NCBI RefSeq assembly: GCF_900215515.1
Contig: NZ_OBEI01000006.1
Coordinates: forward strand, 44,478-108,477
DNA from: Persephonella hydrogeniphila
Lineage (GTDB): Bacteria > Aquificota > Aquificia > Aquificales > Hydrogenothermaceae
Reading direction: 5' to 3'
Length of the DNA: 64,000 nt
Both the position numbers and the translations under genes were made by a program. The notes under the pieces are model-generated. The model had not been told where the DNA came from. It was given only the letters and a program-made list of their open reading frames with translations, and made no database searches. Below are positions 18,749-27,556 of this stretch, in pieces; position 1 is the first letter of the stretch, and the number at the start of each line of letters is the position of its first letter.

Positions 18749-20716
18749 ATGAAAGAGATTACTTTGAAAATAGACGGTCATGAGGTAAAGGTACCTGAAG
18801 GAACTACAGTTTTAGAAGCTGCTAAAAAACTAAATAAAGTTATACCTACATTCTGTTATCATCCCAAGCTTCCGATTTTTGGCGGATGTAGGATGTGTCT
18901 CGTTTATGAAAAAAACTGGAAAAGAAATATAATCGCCTGTGCCACACCTGTTTATGAAGGAATGGAGATAGAAACAGAGAATCCCAAAACCGTTGAAGAA
19001 AGAAAGTTTATACTTGAGATGCTCTTTACAAGACATCCCCTTGACTGTCCTATCTGTGATAAAGCAGGAGAGTGTGATTTACAGAACTGGGGCACTTACT
19101 ATGGGCCCCAACAAAATCCTTCCGGCATAACTCCATTTGAAAAAATAAGACCAGAAGAGAACTGGGAAAGTGAGTATTTTGAGTTTGTATCGAATAGATG
19201 CGTACTCTGTCTTAAATGTATTAGCGTATGTAAAAATGTTGTAGGTGCAGATGCTCTTTTTCAGGAGGAAAGAGGATTTGAAATCCTGATTTCTCCAGAT
19301 AAAAAACCCATGGACGAAGAAAGCAGTTGTGAAGCCTGCGGTTTATGTGTAGATGTATGCCCTGTAGGTGCTATTCTTTTTAAACCTTTCAAATTCAATG
19401 CAAGGGCATGGCTTCTTAAAGAAACAGTTTCCTACTGCAATATGTGTTCTCTTCAATGTCCTGTAAGTATTGATCATAACGGCAAAGATATATACAGAGT
19501 AAGATCTACAGCAGATCTGAAAATATGTGCCGGGGCTTATCTTGGCTACGATATTTATAAAAAAAATAGACTAAAAGGAGCATTGGAAAACGGAAAGCCT
19601 GTAGATCAGGCAAAAATTATCGGTAAAATATCTGAACTTATAACTGAATCACCCTTTGAGACAGCCTTAATAGTTTCCCCTTATTCAGGAAATGAAACAT
19701 TAAAAGCTGTAAAAAATCTGCAGGAAAAAACAGGTATCAAGGTAAGTTCAACAGTTACAACAACACTACTGCCTGTTATAGAAGGATTTAAAGAGGAGAC
19801 AGGTGATTACTGCGTATTAGATGAGGAAGATATTTTAAACTCGGAAAAAATAATAATAGTAGGGAATGACCCCTCTGATACAAACCCTGTGATTTCTTAT
19901 CTTTTCCACAAAAATTACAACGAAGGATTTTTCTATGGGAAAGACAAAAAAATAATCTTTGTAGGAGATAAACTTCTACATACAAAAAAATACTCGCCTG
20001 TATTTGTAAAAAAAGATATAAAAGTTTTGACTTTAGAAGATATATACCAACTAAAGCCTGATAAAAACAGTGTAATTGTATATTCAACAACTACTCTAAA
20101 GGGAGAAGATGCATACAGAATAGGGAAGTTGTTTGGTATAATAAGCAGAGAAACAGGTTCAAAACTGCTAATTCTGCCACAGGAAGTCAATGCTTTTGGC
20201 GTAATAAACAATTTAGAGCTTTATTATCTTCCTGATATCCTAAAAAGTATAAAAGACAAAAAGATAAAGAATTTAATTCTGATAGGGGAGGATATAATAG
20301 ACCATATTACAGATGAGGAACTTCAGGAGATCTTCATGAAAGTTGATACTTCAGCTGTTATCACTCCGTTTTCTGACGGACTTTCCCTATCATGCAAAAT
20401 GGCTATAGGATGTGCATTGTGGCTTGAAGAAGAAAAAACTACAGAAGGTTTTCGAGGTGTACTAAGATCCAAAAAAGCTATAGATGGTTTTATCCCAGAA
20501 TCAAAAATATTAGAACAGATCGTAAAAAATGTCCAGGAAACTCCTAAGGCTTTAAGGTATGAAGAGAGAAAAGAAAAAAACTTTTATAACTATGAAGGAT
20601 TTGATTATCCATACATATCCCTATGGGACTTCGGTTATATAGGGAGAAGATCAGATAATCTTATGAACTACAGATTCAAAAGAGAAGCAAGGGCAGGAGT
20701 TCAAGATGGAAATTAA
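18749..20716 (+). CDS. nuoG: NuoG-like NADH dehydrogenase iron-sulfur subunit
   Basis: This is the peripheral-arm subunit of complex I. It has an N-terminal [2Fe-2S] ferredoxin domain (CYHPKLPIFGGCRMC), a His/Cys [4Fe-4S] motif (HPLDCPICDKAGECD), two further ferredoxin-type clusters (CVLCLKCISVC and CEACGLCVDVCPVG), and a molybdopterin-oxidoreductase-like region beginning YCNMCSLQCPV. About 655 aa from ATG 18749, which has GAGGTG upstream; an earlier ATG (18689) has none. Other nuo genes are not here, so complex I genes are dispersed. Overlaps argJ by 11 bp. Confidence 0.88.
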   Translation: MKEITLKIDGHEVKVPEGTTVLEAAKKLNKVIPTFCYHPKLPIFGGCRMCLVYEKNWKRNIIACATPVYEGMEIETENPKTVEERKFILEMLFTRHPLDCPICDKAGECDLQNWGTYYGPQQNPSGITPFEKIRPEENWESEYFEFVSNRCVLCLKCISVCKNVVGADALFQEERGFEILISPDKKPMDEESSCEACGLCVDVCPVGAILFKPFKFNARAWLLKETVSYCNMCSLQCPVSIDHNGKDIYRVRSTADLKICAGAYLGYDIYKKNRLKGALENGKPVDQAKIIGKISELITESPFETALIVSPYSGNETLKAVKNLQEKTGIKVSSTVTTTLLPVIEGFKEETGDYCVLDEEDILNSEKIIIVGNDPSDTNPVISYLFHKNYNEGFFYGKDKKIIFVGDKLLHTKKYSPVFVKKDIKVLTLEDIYQLKPDKNSVIVYSTTTLKGEDAYRIGKLFGIISRETGSKLLILPQEVNAFGVINNLELYYLPDILKSIKDKKIKNLILIGEDIIDHITDEELQEIFMKVDTSAVITPFSDGLSLSCKMAIGCALWLEEEKTTEGFRGVLRSKKAIDGFIPESKILEQIVKNVQETPKALRYEERKEKNFYNYEGFDYPYISLWDFGYIGRRSDNLMNYRFKREARAGVQDGN

Positions 20717-21866
20717 GATGGGCGTTTCAAAATCAGGAATTAAGCCTTCTAAAGATTATGATATACTCGTTCTAAAATTCAGACCTTCTGTCTACAGCCT
20801 CGTTTTAACACAAAACTCCCTCGCTGCAGCTCCGGTTATATACGACAGAATGGTTTCCCAGATGACTGACAAAATATCAGCCATTGTGGTCAACAGCGGG
20901 AATGCAAACGCAGCGACAGGAGAAGAAGGACTGGAAAACGCCCAGAGAATGGCAGAACTGACAGAGGATCTTTTAGGCATACCTGAAAACCAGTCACTGG
21001 TCTTTTCAACAGGTGTTATAGGTGTTCAGCTCCCTATGGAAAAAGTAGAATCAGGAATAAAAGAAGCCTGCGAGAACCTAAGAGAACTGGATTTAGAGCT
21101 TGCAGCAAGGGCTATATCAACAACAGACTCTTTCCCGAAATTTTATAGATTTGAAGGAAATCTAAATGGGAAAAAGTACAGTATTATAGGGATAGCGAAA
21201 GGTGCAGGTATGATACACCCCAATATGGCTACAATGCTTGCTTATATATTTACAGATGTAAAAATAGAGAAAGATCTCCTTGACAGAATAATGAAGGTTG
21301 TTGTTGAGAGGAGCTTTAACTCTATAGATGTTGATGGATGTGAAAGTACCAATGATAGTTTTCTTCTGATAGCCACAGGAGAAAATGATATTGAGGTAAA
21401 CGAAGAGAATAAAACAGCTTTTGCAAAGGATATACTTCATGTTGCAACAGAGCTTGCAAAGATGATAGTAAAAGATGGAGAAGGAGCTACAAAACTCATC
21501 CAAATAAATGTGCACAACGCATCTACAAAAGAAGAGGCAAAAAAGGTAGGAGAATCTATTGCCCTTTCTAACCTTTTTAAGACAGCGATGTTCGGAAATG
21601 ACCCAAACTGGGGAAGAATACTATCTGCAATAGGCCAGCTCCATTTAGATATAGATTTTTCAAGAGTAAAACTTTACATAGGAGATTTTCTTATATACAG
21701 TGGACATCCGGTAGATTTTGATAGAAAAAAAACCGTTGAATATCTGAAAGAAAATAGAGAGGTAACCATAGAGATATACCTTGAAAGGGGAGACTCAGAC
21801 TGGACTTACTACACATGCGATCTTACATACAAATATGTAGAGATAAATGCAGAATATACCACCTGA
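20706..21866 (+). CDS. argJ: ArgJ glutamate N-acetyltransferase (ornithine acetyltransferase)
   Basis: It recycles acetyl groups from N-acetylornithine to glutamate in arginine synthesis, and bifunctional forms also use acetyl-CoA. The self-cleavage site lies in GAGMIHPNMATMLAYIF, where the Thr of ATML becomes the nucleophile of the beta chain. VNSGNANAATG and GNDPNWGRI are further family motifs. 386 aa, full length. Overlap with nuoG implies one transcript although the functions are unrelated. Confidence 0.95.
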   Translation: MEIKMGVSKSGIKPSKDYDILVLKFRPSVYSLVLTQNSLAAAPVIYDRMVSQMTDKISAIVVNSGNANAATGEEGLENAQRMAELTEDLLGIPENQSLVFSTGVIGVQLPMEKVESGIKEACENLRELDLELAARAISTTDSFPKFYRFEGNLNGKKYSIIGIAKGAGMIHPNMATMLAYIFTDVKIEKDLLDRIMKVVVERSFNSIDVDGCESTNDSFLLIATGENDIEVNEENKTAFAKDILHVATELAKMIVKDGEGATKLIQINVHNASTKEEAKKVGESIALSNLFKTAMFGNDPNWGRILSAIGQLHLDIDFSRVKLYIGDFLIYSGHPVDFDRKKTVEYLKENREVTIEIYLERGDSDWTYYTCDLTYKYVEINAEYTT

Positions 21867-21956
21867 AAAACCTCTAACCAAATCATAATTAATAACTTTT
21901 GATAGATGTTAAAATAGTATTGCCTGCTTTGCAGATTAGATTTATATTTAGTTATT

Positions 21957-21969
21957 AGTAATCATTACT
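21957..21969. promoter_or_regulatory. perfect 13-bp palindrome before leuA
   Basis: AGTAAT-C-ATTACT lies just upstream of the leuA ribosome-binding site (CGGAGG). Its position could allow an operator or a small RNA structure that hides the start. No regulator was identified. Confidence 0.25.
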
Positions 21970-21988
21970 GATAAGAACGGAGGATATT

Positions 21989-23533
21989 ATGGATAGATTG
22001 ATTATATTTGACACAACATTGAGAGACGGAGAGCAGGCTCCGGGATTTTCAATGACTGTAGAAGAAAAAGTGACAATGGCGCAGCAGTTGGAAAAGTTAG
22101 GAGTTGATGTTATAGAAGCTGGTTTTGCCGCTGCTTCTCCAGGAGATTTTGAAGCGGTAAATGCTGTATCAGAAACAGTAAAAGAGTCTATAGTATGTTC
22201 TCTAGCAAGGGCACTTGAGTCTGATATAGAGAAAGCAGGTGAAGCTCTTGCTCCTGCAGAGAGAAAAAGGATACATACTTTTATAGCGACATCTCCTATA
22301 CATATGAAATACAAACTTAAGATGAGTCCTGAACAGGTAATCGAAAGGGCAGTTTCTGCTGTAAAGTTCGCCAGAAATTTTACAGATGACGTTGAGTTTT
22401 CTGCAGAAGATGCATTCAGATCAGAAAGGGAGTTCCTTTTTAGAGTCTTTGAGGCTGTGATTGATGCAGGAGCAAAGACTATAAATGTTCCTGATACGGT
22501 AGGATACGCTATACCTGAAGAGTTCGGTAAACTTATTGCAGATATTAAAAATAATGTTCCAAATATAGATAAGGCTGTTATATCTGTTCACTGTCATAAT
22601 GATTTAGGTCTGGCAGTTGCAAACTCTCTCTCAGCTGTAAAAAATGGAGCAAGACAGGCACATGTAACGATAAATGGGATAGGTGAAAGGGCAGGGAATG
22701 CAGCCCTTGAGGAAGTTGTAATGGCTATAAAAGTAAGAAAAGATTACTTTAAGGATATATATACAGGTATCAATACGAAGGAAATCTACAAAACAAGCAG
22801 ACTGCTTTGCAGAATAACAGGTAGTTTTGTCCAACCAAACAAAGCTATTGTTGGAGATAACGCATTTGCCCATGAAGCAGGAATTCACCAGCATGGTATA
22901 CTCGCCCACAGGGAAACTTACGAAATAATGAGAGCTGAAGATGTAGGTGTTCCAGAGTCTAAGATAGTTCTTGGAAAACACTCAGGAAGACATGCCTTCA
23001 AGGCAAGACTTGAGGAGTTAGGATATAAAAATCTTTCAGAAGACGAGATATCAATGCTTTTTGAAAAGTTCAAAAAACTTGCTGATAAGAAAAAAGAGGT
23101 TTTTGATGAAGATATAGAAGCCCTGATCTTAGACGAACTGTTTAAAAGCTATGAAGAGGTAAAACTAATTTACTTCCACGTCCTCAGCGGAAATCAGGCT
23201 ATACCTTCGTCTACCGTGAAAATAGAAAAAGATGGGCAGGAAATAATAGAGACCTCTTCAGGAGACGGACCTATAGACAGCGCATTAAAAGCTTTAGAAA
23301 AAGCCCTCGGTATAACAGGAAGATTGAAAGACTATACTATAAGATCCCTCAGTGCAGGTAAAGATGCAATGGGAGAAGTAAGAGTGGTTGTTGATTTTGA
23401 TGGAACTATAAGCTCAGGTAGAGGAACATCAACAGATATTATAGAAGCAAGTGTGAAAGCTTATCTGGATGCATACAACAGGTATCTTGCAAGAAAAACA
23501 TTTATAGAAAAAAGAATAACAGAAGGAATATAA
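21989..23533 (+). CDS. leuA: 2-isopropylmalate synthase LeuA
   Basis: First committed enzyme of leucine synthesis: acetyl-CoA plus 2-oxoisovalerate gives 2-isopropylmalate. The TIM-barrel catalytic domain starts [13 protein letters not shown] and has the metal-binding [13 protein letters not shown]; the C-terminal LeuA dimer domain (about 390-510) carries leucine feedback control. 514 aa, the usual bacterial length. Heads a run with the M23 peptidase and transaldolase genes at 10-bp and zero spacing. Confidence 0.94.
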   Translation: MDRLIIFDTTLRDGEQAPGFSMTVEEKVTMAQQLEKLGVDVIEAGFAAASPGDFEAVNAVSETVKESIVCSLARALESDIEKAGEALAPAERKRIHTFIATSPIHMKYKLKMSPEQVIERAVSAVKFARNFTDDVEFSAEDAFRSEREFLFRVFEAVIDAGAKTINVPDTVGYAIPEEFGKLIADIKNNVPNIDKAVISVHCHNDLGLAVANSLSAVKNGARQAHVTINGIGERAGNAALEEVVMAIKVRKDYFKDIYTGINTKEIYKTSRLLCRITGSFVQPNKAIVGDNAFAHEAGIHQHGILAHRETYEIMRAEDVGVPESKIVLGKHSGRHAFKARLEELGYKNLSEDEISMLFEKFKKLADKKKEVFDEDIEALILDELFKSYEEVKLIYFHVLSGNQAIPSSTVKIEKDGQEIIETSSGDGPIDSALKALEKALGITGRLKDYTIRSLSAGKDAMGEVRVVVDFDGTISSGRGTSTDIIEASVKAYLDAYNRYLARKTFIEKRITEGI

Positions 23534-23543
23534 GGAGGTTTAA

Positions 23544-24875
23544 TTGAAGGGAAAGCTGTTTTTACTGCTTCTACTCCTTGCCGGTCTGGCAGGGGGTTAT
23601 TTTTATTACACAGGGGTGATTAATTTTGACAAACCAAAGGTTATTTTTGAAGAAAAACCACAGTTCTTAGGTGCAAATACCCATCTCAGATTTAAAGTAA
23701 TCGATGACAATCCGGGAATAAATCAAGTAAAAATATATGTAGTTCAGAACAAAAATATAAAAATACATGAAGATACAGATTTTCCGGAAGGATTAAAACA
23801 AAAAGAGTATGACATAAAATTAGATGCAAGAAAATTAGGCCTGAGAGAAGGCAAGGCTCAGGTTTATATATATGTAGAGGATGCCTCTTTTCTCAAAAAT
23901 AAGAAAAAAATAGTGTACGATGTAAAGGTTGATCTCACCCCACCCACACTCAGCATTTTGTCATCACCTGCAGGAATAATGAATGGAGGAACAGGATTTG
24001 TTTTTTACAGAACGTCCTCAGATGTTGCAAAAACAGGAGTCAAAGTAGGAAACTTAGAATTTAAATGCTTTAACGGCATAGTAGAAAATAAAAATATATA
24101 CGGATGTGCATTTCCATACCCGTACTACTGGAACAGAAAAAAATCAATAGTTGTTTTTGCCATAGACAAGGCAGGAAACAGAACATCCCACGCTCTGATG
24201 TATTTCTTCAAAAGAAAAAGGTACAAAAGATCTGTTATAAATCTGACAGATGAATTCATAGAAACTAAAGTAAGACCTCTATCAGACAAAGATATATCAG
24301 ATCCTGCAGAGCTATTCAAATATGTTAATGTGACTGTTAGAAAGAAAAATGAAGATCTTATCCACCAGATCACCTCTAAAGTAAGCATAAAAGAGCCTTT
24401 ATTCAGGAGAAATTTTATACAGCTGAAAAATTCGAAAATGCTTGGTGGATTTGCTGATTACAGAAAATACAGATACAAAGGAAGAATCATAAAAGGTGCA
24501 GATGCTTACCACAAAGGGATGGATTTTGCCTCTATAAAAAATGCTTCTGTTCAGGCTGCAGAAGATGGAAAGGTAGTTTTTACCGGATTTTTAGGGATAT
24601 ACGGAAACTCTATAATAATAGAACATGGTATGGGAGTTTTCACACTATATTCCCATCTTGCTGAAATACATGTAAATAAAGGAGATGAAGTGGCAAGAGG
24701 AACAGAGATAGGTCTGACAGATACAACAGGTCTGGCAGTAGGAGATCATCTTCATTTTGGTGTACTCGTTCAGGGGTTAGAGGTACATCCTATAGAGTGG
24801 TTAGACAGAAAATGGTTGAAAACAAGATTTTTAGATGAGTACAAAAGAATAAAAAATTTATATGGAGGTCAGTAA
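23544..24875 (+). CDS. M23-family peptidase, membrane-anchored
   Basis: This 443-aa protein has an N-terminal signal anchor (LFLLLLLLAGLAGG), a beta-rich central region with Ig-like character, and a C-terminal M23 (lysostaphin-type) metallopeptidase domain. Zinc and catalytic residues are visible in YHKGMDFA, LYSHL and GDHLHFGV. It likely trims peptidoglycan cross-links in the periplasm. The start is TTG 23544 after AAGGAGG. Confidence 0.85.
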   Translation: MKGKLFLLLLLLAGLAGGYFYYTGVINFDKPKVIFEEKPQFLGANTHLRFKVIDDNPGINQVKIYVVQNKNIKIHEDTDFPEGLKQKEYDIKLDARKLGLREGKAQVYIYVEDASFLKNKKKIVYDVKVDLTPPTLSILSSPAGIMNGGTGFVFYRTSSDVAKTGVKVGNLEFKCFNGIVENKNIYGCAFPYPYYWNRKKSIVVFAIDKAGNRTSHALMYFFKRKRYKRSVINLTDEFIETKVRPLSDKDISDPAELFKYVNVTVRKKNEDLIHQITSKVSIKEPLFRRNFIQLKNSKMLGGFADYRKYRYKGRIIKGADAYHKGMDFASIKNASVQAAEDGKVVFTGFLGIYGNSIIIEHGMGVFTLYSHLAEIHVNKGDEVARGTEIGLTDTTGLAVGDHLHFGVLVQGLEVHPIEWLDRKWLKTRFLDEYKRIKNLYGGQ

Positions 24876-25532
24876 ATGAAGTTTTTTATCGATACAGCAG
24901 ATATTAATGAGATCAGAGCTGCCAATGAACTGAAAATATTAGATGGAGTCACAACAAATCCTACACTGATCGCAAAAACAGGAAGACCTTTTATGGAAGT
25001 AGTTAAGGAGATTTTAGAGGAAGTTCCTGATAAACCTGTCTCCCTTGAAGTAGCCAGCACAGATTACGAAGGAATGATAAAAGAAGGTGAGATGCTTGCA
25101 AAGCTCGGTAAAAATGTTGTTATAAAAATTCCTGTGACCATCGACGGACTGAAAGCTGTAAAATATTTTGAGTACAAAGGTATAAAAACAAACGTAACGC
25201 TTATATTCTCACCTGCACAGGCTTTACTTGCAATGAAAGCAGGAGCTTCGTATATTTCTCCGTTTGTAGGAAGGCTTGATGATATAAGTCATACGGGAAT
25301 GGAGCTAATTTCACAGATCAGAACTATAATAGACAATTACGGTTTTAATTCAGAAATTATAGTGGCAAGTATTAGAAACCCTCTCCATGTTATCGAATCT
25401 GCCCTTGTAGGCGCAGATATAGCTACAATACCTTACAAAGTTATATCCCAGCTTGTAAAACATCCATTAACCGATATAGGGTTGGAAAGATTTTTAAAAG
25501 ACTGGGAATCTGTTCCAGAAAAACCATTTTAA
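24876..25532 (+). CDS. tal: transaldolase, TalC/fructose-6-phosphate aldolase type
   Basis: This 218-aa short transaldolase has [13 protein letters not shown] at the N-terminus, [14 protein letters not shown] and the Schiff-base lysine in NVVIKIPVT. It links sugar phosphates in the non-oxidative pentose phosphate pathway. The ATG directly follows the stop of the M23 gene. A terminator follows. Confidence 0.92.
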   Translation: MKFFIDTADINEIRAANELKILDGVTTNPTLIAKTGRPFMEVVKEILEEVPDKPVSLEVASTDYEGMIKEGEMLAKLGKNVVIKIPVTIDGLKAVKYFEYKGIKTNVTLIFSPAQALLAMKAGASYISPFVGRLDDISHTGMELISQIRTIIDNYGFNSEIIVASIRNPLHVIESALVGADIATIPYKVISQLVKHPLTDIGLERFLKDWESVPEKPF

Positions 25533-25535
25533 TAA

Positions 25536-25556
25536 GGGGCTTCTGCCCCATTTTAT
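25536..25556 (+). terminator. rho-independent terminator after tal
   Basis: The stem GGGGC-TTCT-GCCCC is followed by ATTTTAT. It ends the leuA-M23-tal transcript and lies only 4 bp before the next ATG, so the DUF2103 gene must rely on read-through or on a promoter inside tal. Confidence 0.6.
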
Positions 25557-25560
25557 AGAT

Positions 25561-25851
25561 ATGAAATATAGAAAAAAAGGAATTAAAAAAGAACATCATA
25601 TAATAGAGGACGGGGAAGAACTTCTTCAAGAACTTATAAAAAAAGGACTGGTAAAGTCTATCATTCCAGGAAGAATTAAAACAACTCCCAAAGGACAACC
25701 GGGAAATCCAAGATTGACATTCCAGTATGAAACAAACTCAGGGGCAAAGCTCCTTTTGAAAAAAGGATCAACTGTACAGGAAATTTTTGTTATCACATCG
25801 GATACACAAAAACTTAAAGAATATCTACAAAAAAGATTTCCAAAAAATTAA
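25561..25851 (+). CDS. DUF2103-like small protein
   Basis: This 96-aa basic protein has a KKEHHIIEDGEE N-terminus, KSIIPGRIK, and a C-terminal GAKLLLKKGSTVQEIFVIT, resembling the DUF2103 family (described as predicted metal-binding; function unknown). The match is by recollection of the family pattern. There is no ribosome-binding site before ATG 25561, which follows a terminator immediately, so expression may be weak. Confidence 0.55.
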   Translation: MKYRKKGIKKEHHIIEDGEELLQELIKKGLVKSIIPGRIKTTPKGQPGNPRLTFQYETNSGAKLLLKKGSTVQEIFVITSDTQKLKEYLQKRFPKN

Positions 25852-25989
25852 AGTTTTCAGAGACTTTCACCGAAATCACTGATAGCAAATGTTTTTTTAG
25901 CTTTACAATAGGTTAATAACAATTATTAAACCATCTTAAATATTTTAGATTTTACCATATAAAATTTCAAAATCAAAAAAATTTTTTCC

Positions 25990-26027
25990 TTATCTTTTTT
26001 CCAATTTCCATCTATAATTTTTCCACA
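25990..26027 (+). promoter_or_regulatory. dnaA promoter with DnaA-box-like site
   Basis: A perfect TATAAT (26013-26018) lies 17 bp from a weak TTATCT. The 9-mer TTTTCCACA (26019-26027), one mismatch from the DnaA box TTATCCACA, overlaps the expected transcription start, which suits autorepression by DnaA. Only one box-like site was seen, so there is no evidence for oriC here. Confidence 0.4.
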
Positions 26028-26049
26028 TAAAATAAGAGGGGTGAATTCA

Positions 26050-27369
26050 TTGGACATCTGGGGTTCAATACTTTCGTCCATCTCAAGAAGAGTGGATAAA
26101 TCTACCCTGAGCCTACTAAAAGGAATAGAGAAAGCAGAATACAAAAATGGTCAGCTCCTGATATCAACCCCAGATATAGTCTATAAAGAATGGTTAGAAT
26201 CAAATCTTTTAGAAGAGATAAAAGAGTCTGCTACAGATCTTATAGGTGATAACTTTGAAATACAGATCGTCTCTGTTGATGAAGAAGAAATACAACAAGA
26301 GATAAAGACAGGAAAAGAAGAAAAAAAATCTCCATACAGACTGACAAATCTAAATCCTAAATTTACATTTTCAAACCTTATTATTGGAAACTGTAACAAA
26401 ATAGCCTATCAGGCCTGTATTTCCGTTGCAGAAAATCTCGGGAATATATACAACCCTCTTTTTATATACGGAGGTGTAGGTCTTGGAAAAACACACCTTC
26501 TCCATGCAACTGCTCATCAGGTCTTATCCAAAAACCCCAAAGCAAATATAATCTATACAACAGCTGATACTTTTATGTCTGAGCTTATATACTATCTTAG
26601 AAACGGTTCTATATTAGAGTTCAGAAAAAGATACAGAGATGTAGACCTCCTTCTTATAGACGATGTTCAGTTTTTACAGGGGAAGGAAAGAACTCAGATA
26701 GAACTGTATCATATATTCAATGCTCTCCATCTTATAGGCAAGCAGGTAATACTATCCTCAGACACACCACCTAAAAATCTAAAAGGTCTTCAGAAAAGGC
26801 TTAGAAGCAGATTTGCCAGTGGTTTAGTTGTAGAAGTAAAAGCTCCAGACTTACAGACAAAGCTATCAATACTGAGAAAAAAATCAAAGGAGATGGGAAT
26901 ATACCTTCCCTCAGATGTCTCTCTGCTGATAGCAAAAACAATAAACTCAAATGTACGGGAGCTTGAAGGCTCTCTCAACAAGTTAAAGGCTTACAGTGAG
27001 CTTATGGGTAGAAGTATCACACTTGACATGGCAAGGGATGTACTTAAAGACCTTTTTGAACTTAAAGATATGGAAGTTTCACTTTCTATAGAGAAAATAC
27101 AGAAAGAAGTAGCTAACTACTTTGGTGTTAATATAAATGAAATTTTAGGTAACTCCCGTAAGAAAAAGGTGGCAATGGCAAGACAGATAGCCATGTATCT
27201 GTCAAGATATCTGACAGATAAATCCCTTAATGAGATATCAAAAGCATTTAAGAAAAAAGACCATACAACAGTTATAAACGCCATTGATAAAGTAGAAAAG
27301 ACAATGGAAAAAGACAGAAAATTCAAACTCACCGTAGAGTTTCTCAGAGACAAGATACTCACATCTTAA
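26050..27369 (+). CDS. dnaA: chromosomal replication initiator DnaA
   Basis: DnaA binds oriC and opens DNA. About 439 aa: a short domain I (LDIWGSILSSI), a linker, the AAA+ domain (Walker A GGVGLGKTHL, Walker B LLIDDVQF) and a C-terminal HTH with the signature KKDHTTVINAIDK. The TTG at 26050 fits AGAGGGG spacing better than the GTG at 26041, which overlaps it. dnaN does not follow; the CRISPR island does. Confidence 0.96.
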   Translation: MDIWGSILSSISRRVDKSTLSLLKGIEKAEYKNGQLLISTPDIVYKEWLESNLLEEIKESATDLIGDNFEIQIVSVDEEEIQQEIKTGKEEKKSPYRLTNLNPKFTFSNLIIGNCNKIAYQACISVAENLGNIYNPLFIYGGVGLGKTHLLHATAHQVLSKNPKANIIYTTADTFMSELIYYLRNGSILEFRKRYRDVDLLLIDDVQFLQGKERTQIELYHIFNALHLIGKQVILSSDTPPKNLKGLQKRLRSRFASGLVVEVKAPDLQTKLSILRKKSKEMGIYLPSDVSLLIAKTINSNVRELEGSLNKLKAYSELMGRSITLDMARDVLKDLFELKDMEVSLSIEKIQKEVANYFGVNINEILGNSRKKKVAMARQIAMYLSRYLTDKSLNEISKAFKKKDHTTVINAIDKVEKTMEKDRKFKLTVEFLRDKILTS

Positions 27370-27501
27370 TCAATAAAACCACTAAAAACACAGTTGCTTA
27401 TTTATCACAATTCTTACATATTAATAACAGAATAGACAGCAGTAACGCAGATGTGAAGGCCTTTGGAAATACTGTATTCACTGCTCCATAAAAATGTCAG
27501 A

Positions 27502-27529
27502 TTACTATACAAAATACAGTTAATATATA
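27502..27529 (+). promoter_or_regulatory. weak candidate promoter of the csm operon
   Basis: In the 187-bp gap after dnaA, TATATA (27524-27529) follows TTACTA with a 16-bp spacer, about 28 bp before the csm1 start and its AAGGAGG. The same gap has short inverted repeats around ATACTGTAT and ATACAGT. Confidence 0.25.
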
Positions 27530-27556
27530 TAGAACCAATAAGGAGGTTGGAGGGTA

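Noticed and set aside
25852..26049. Possible replication origin beside dnaA
   Set aside because: Only one DnaA-box-like site was seen; no cluster of boxes or clear unwinding element.
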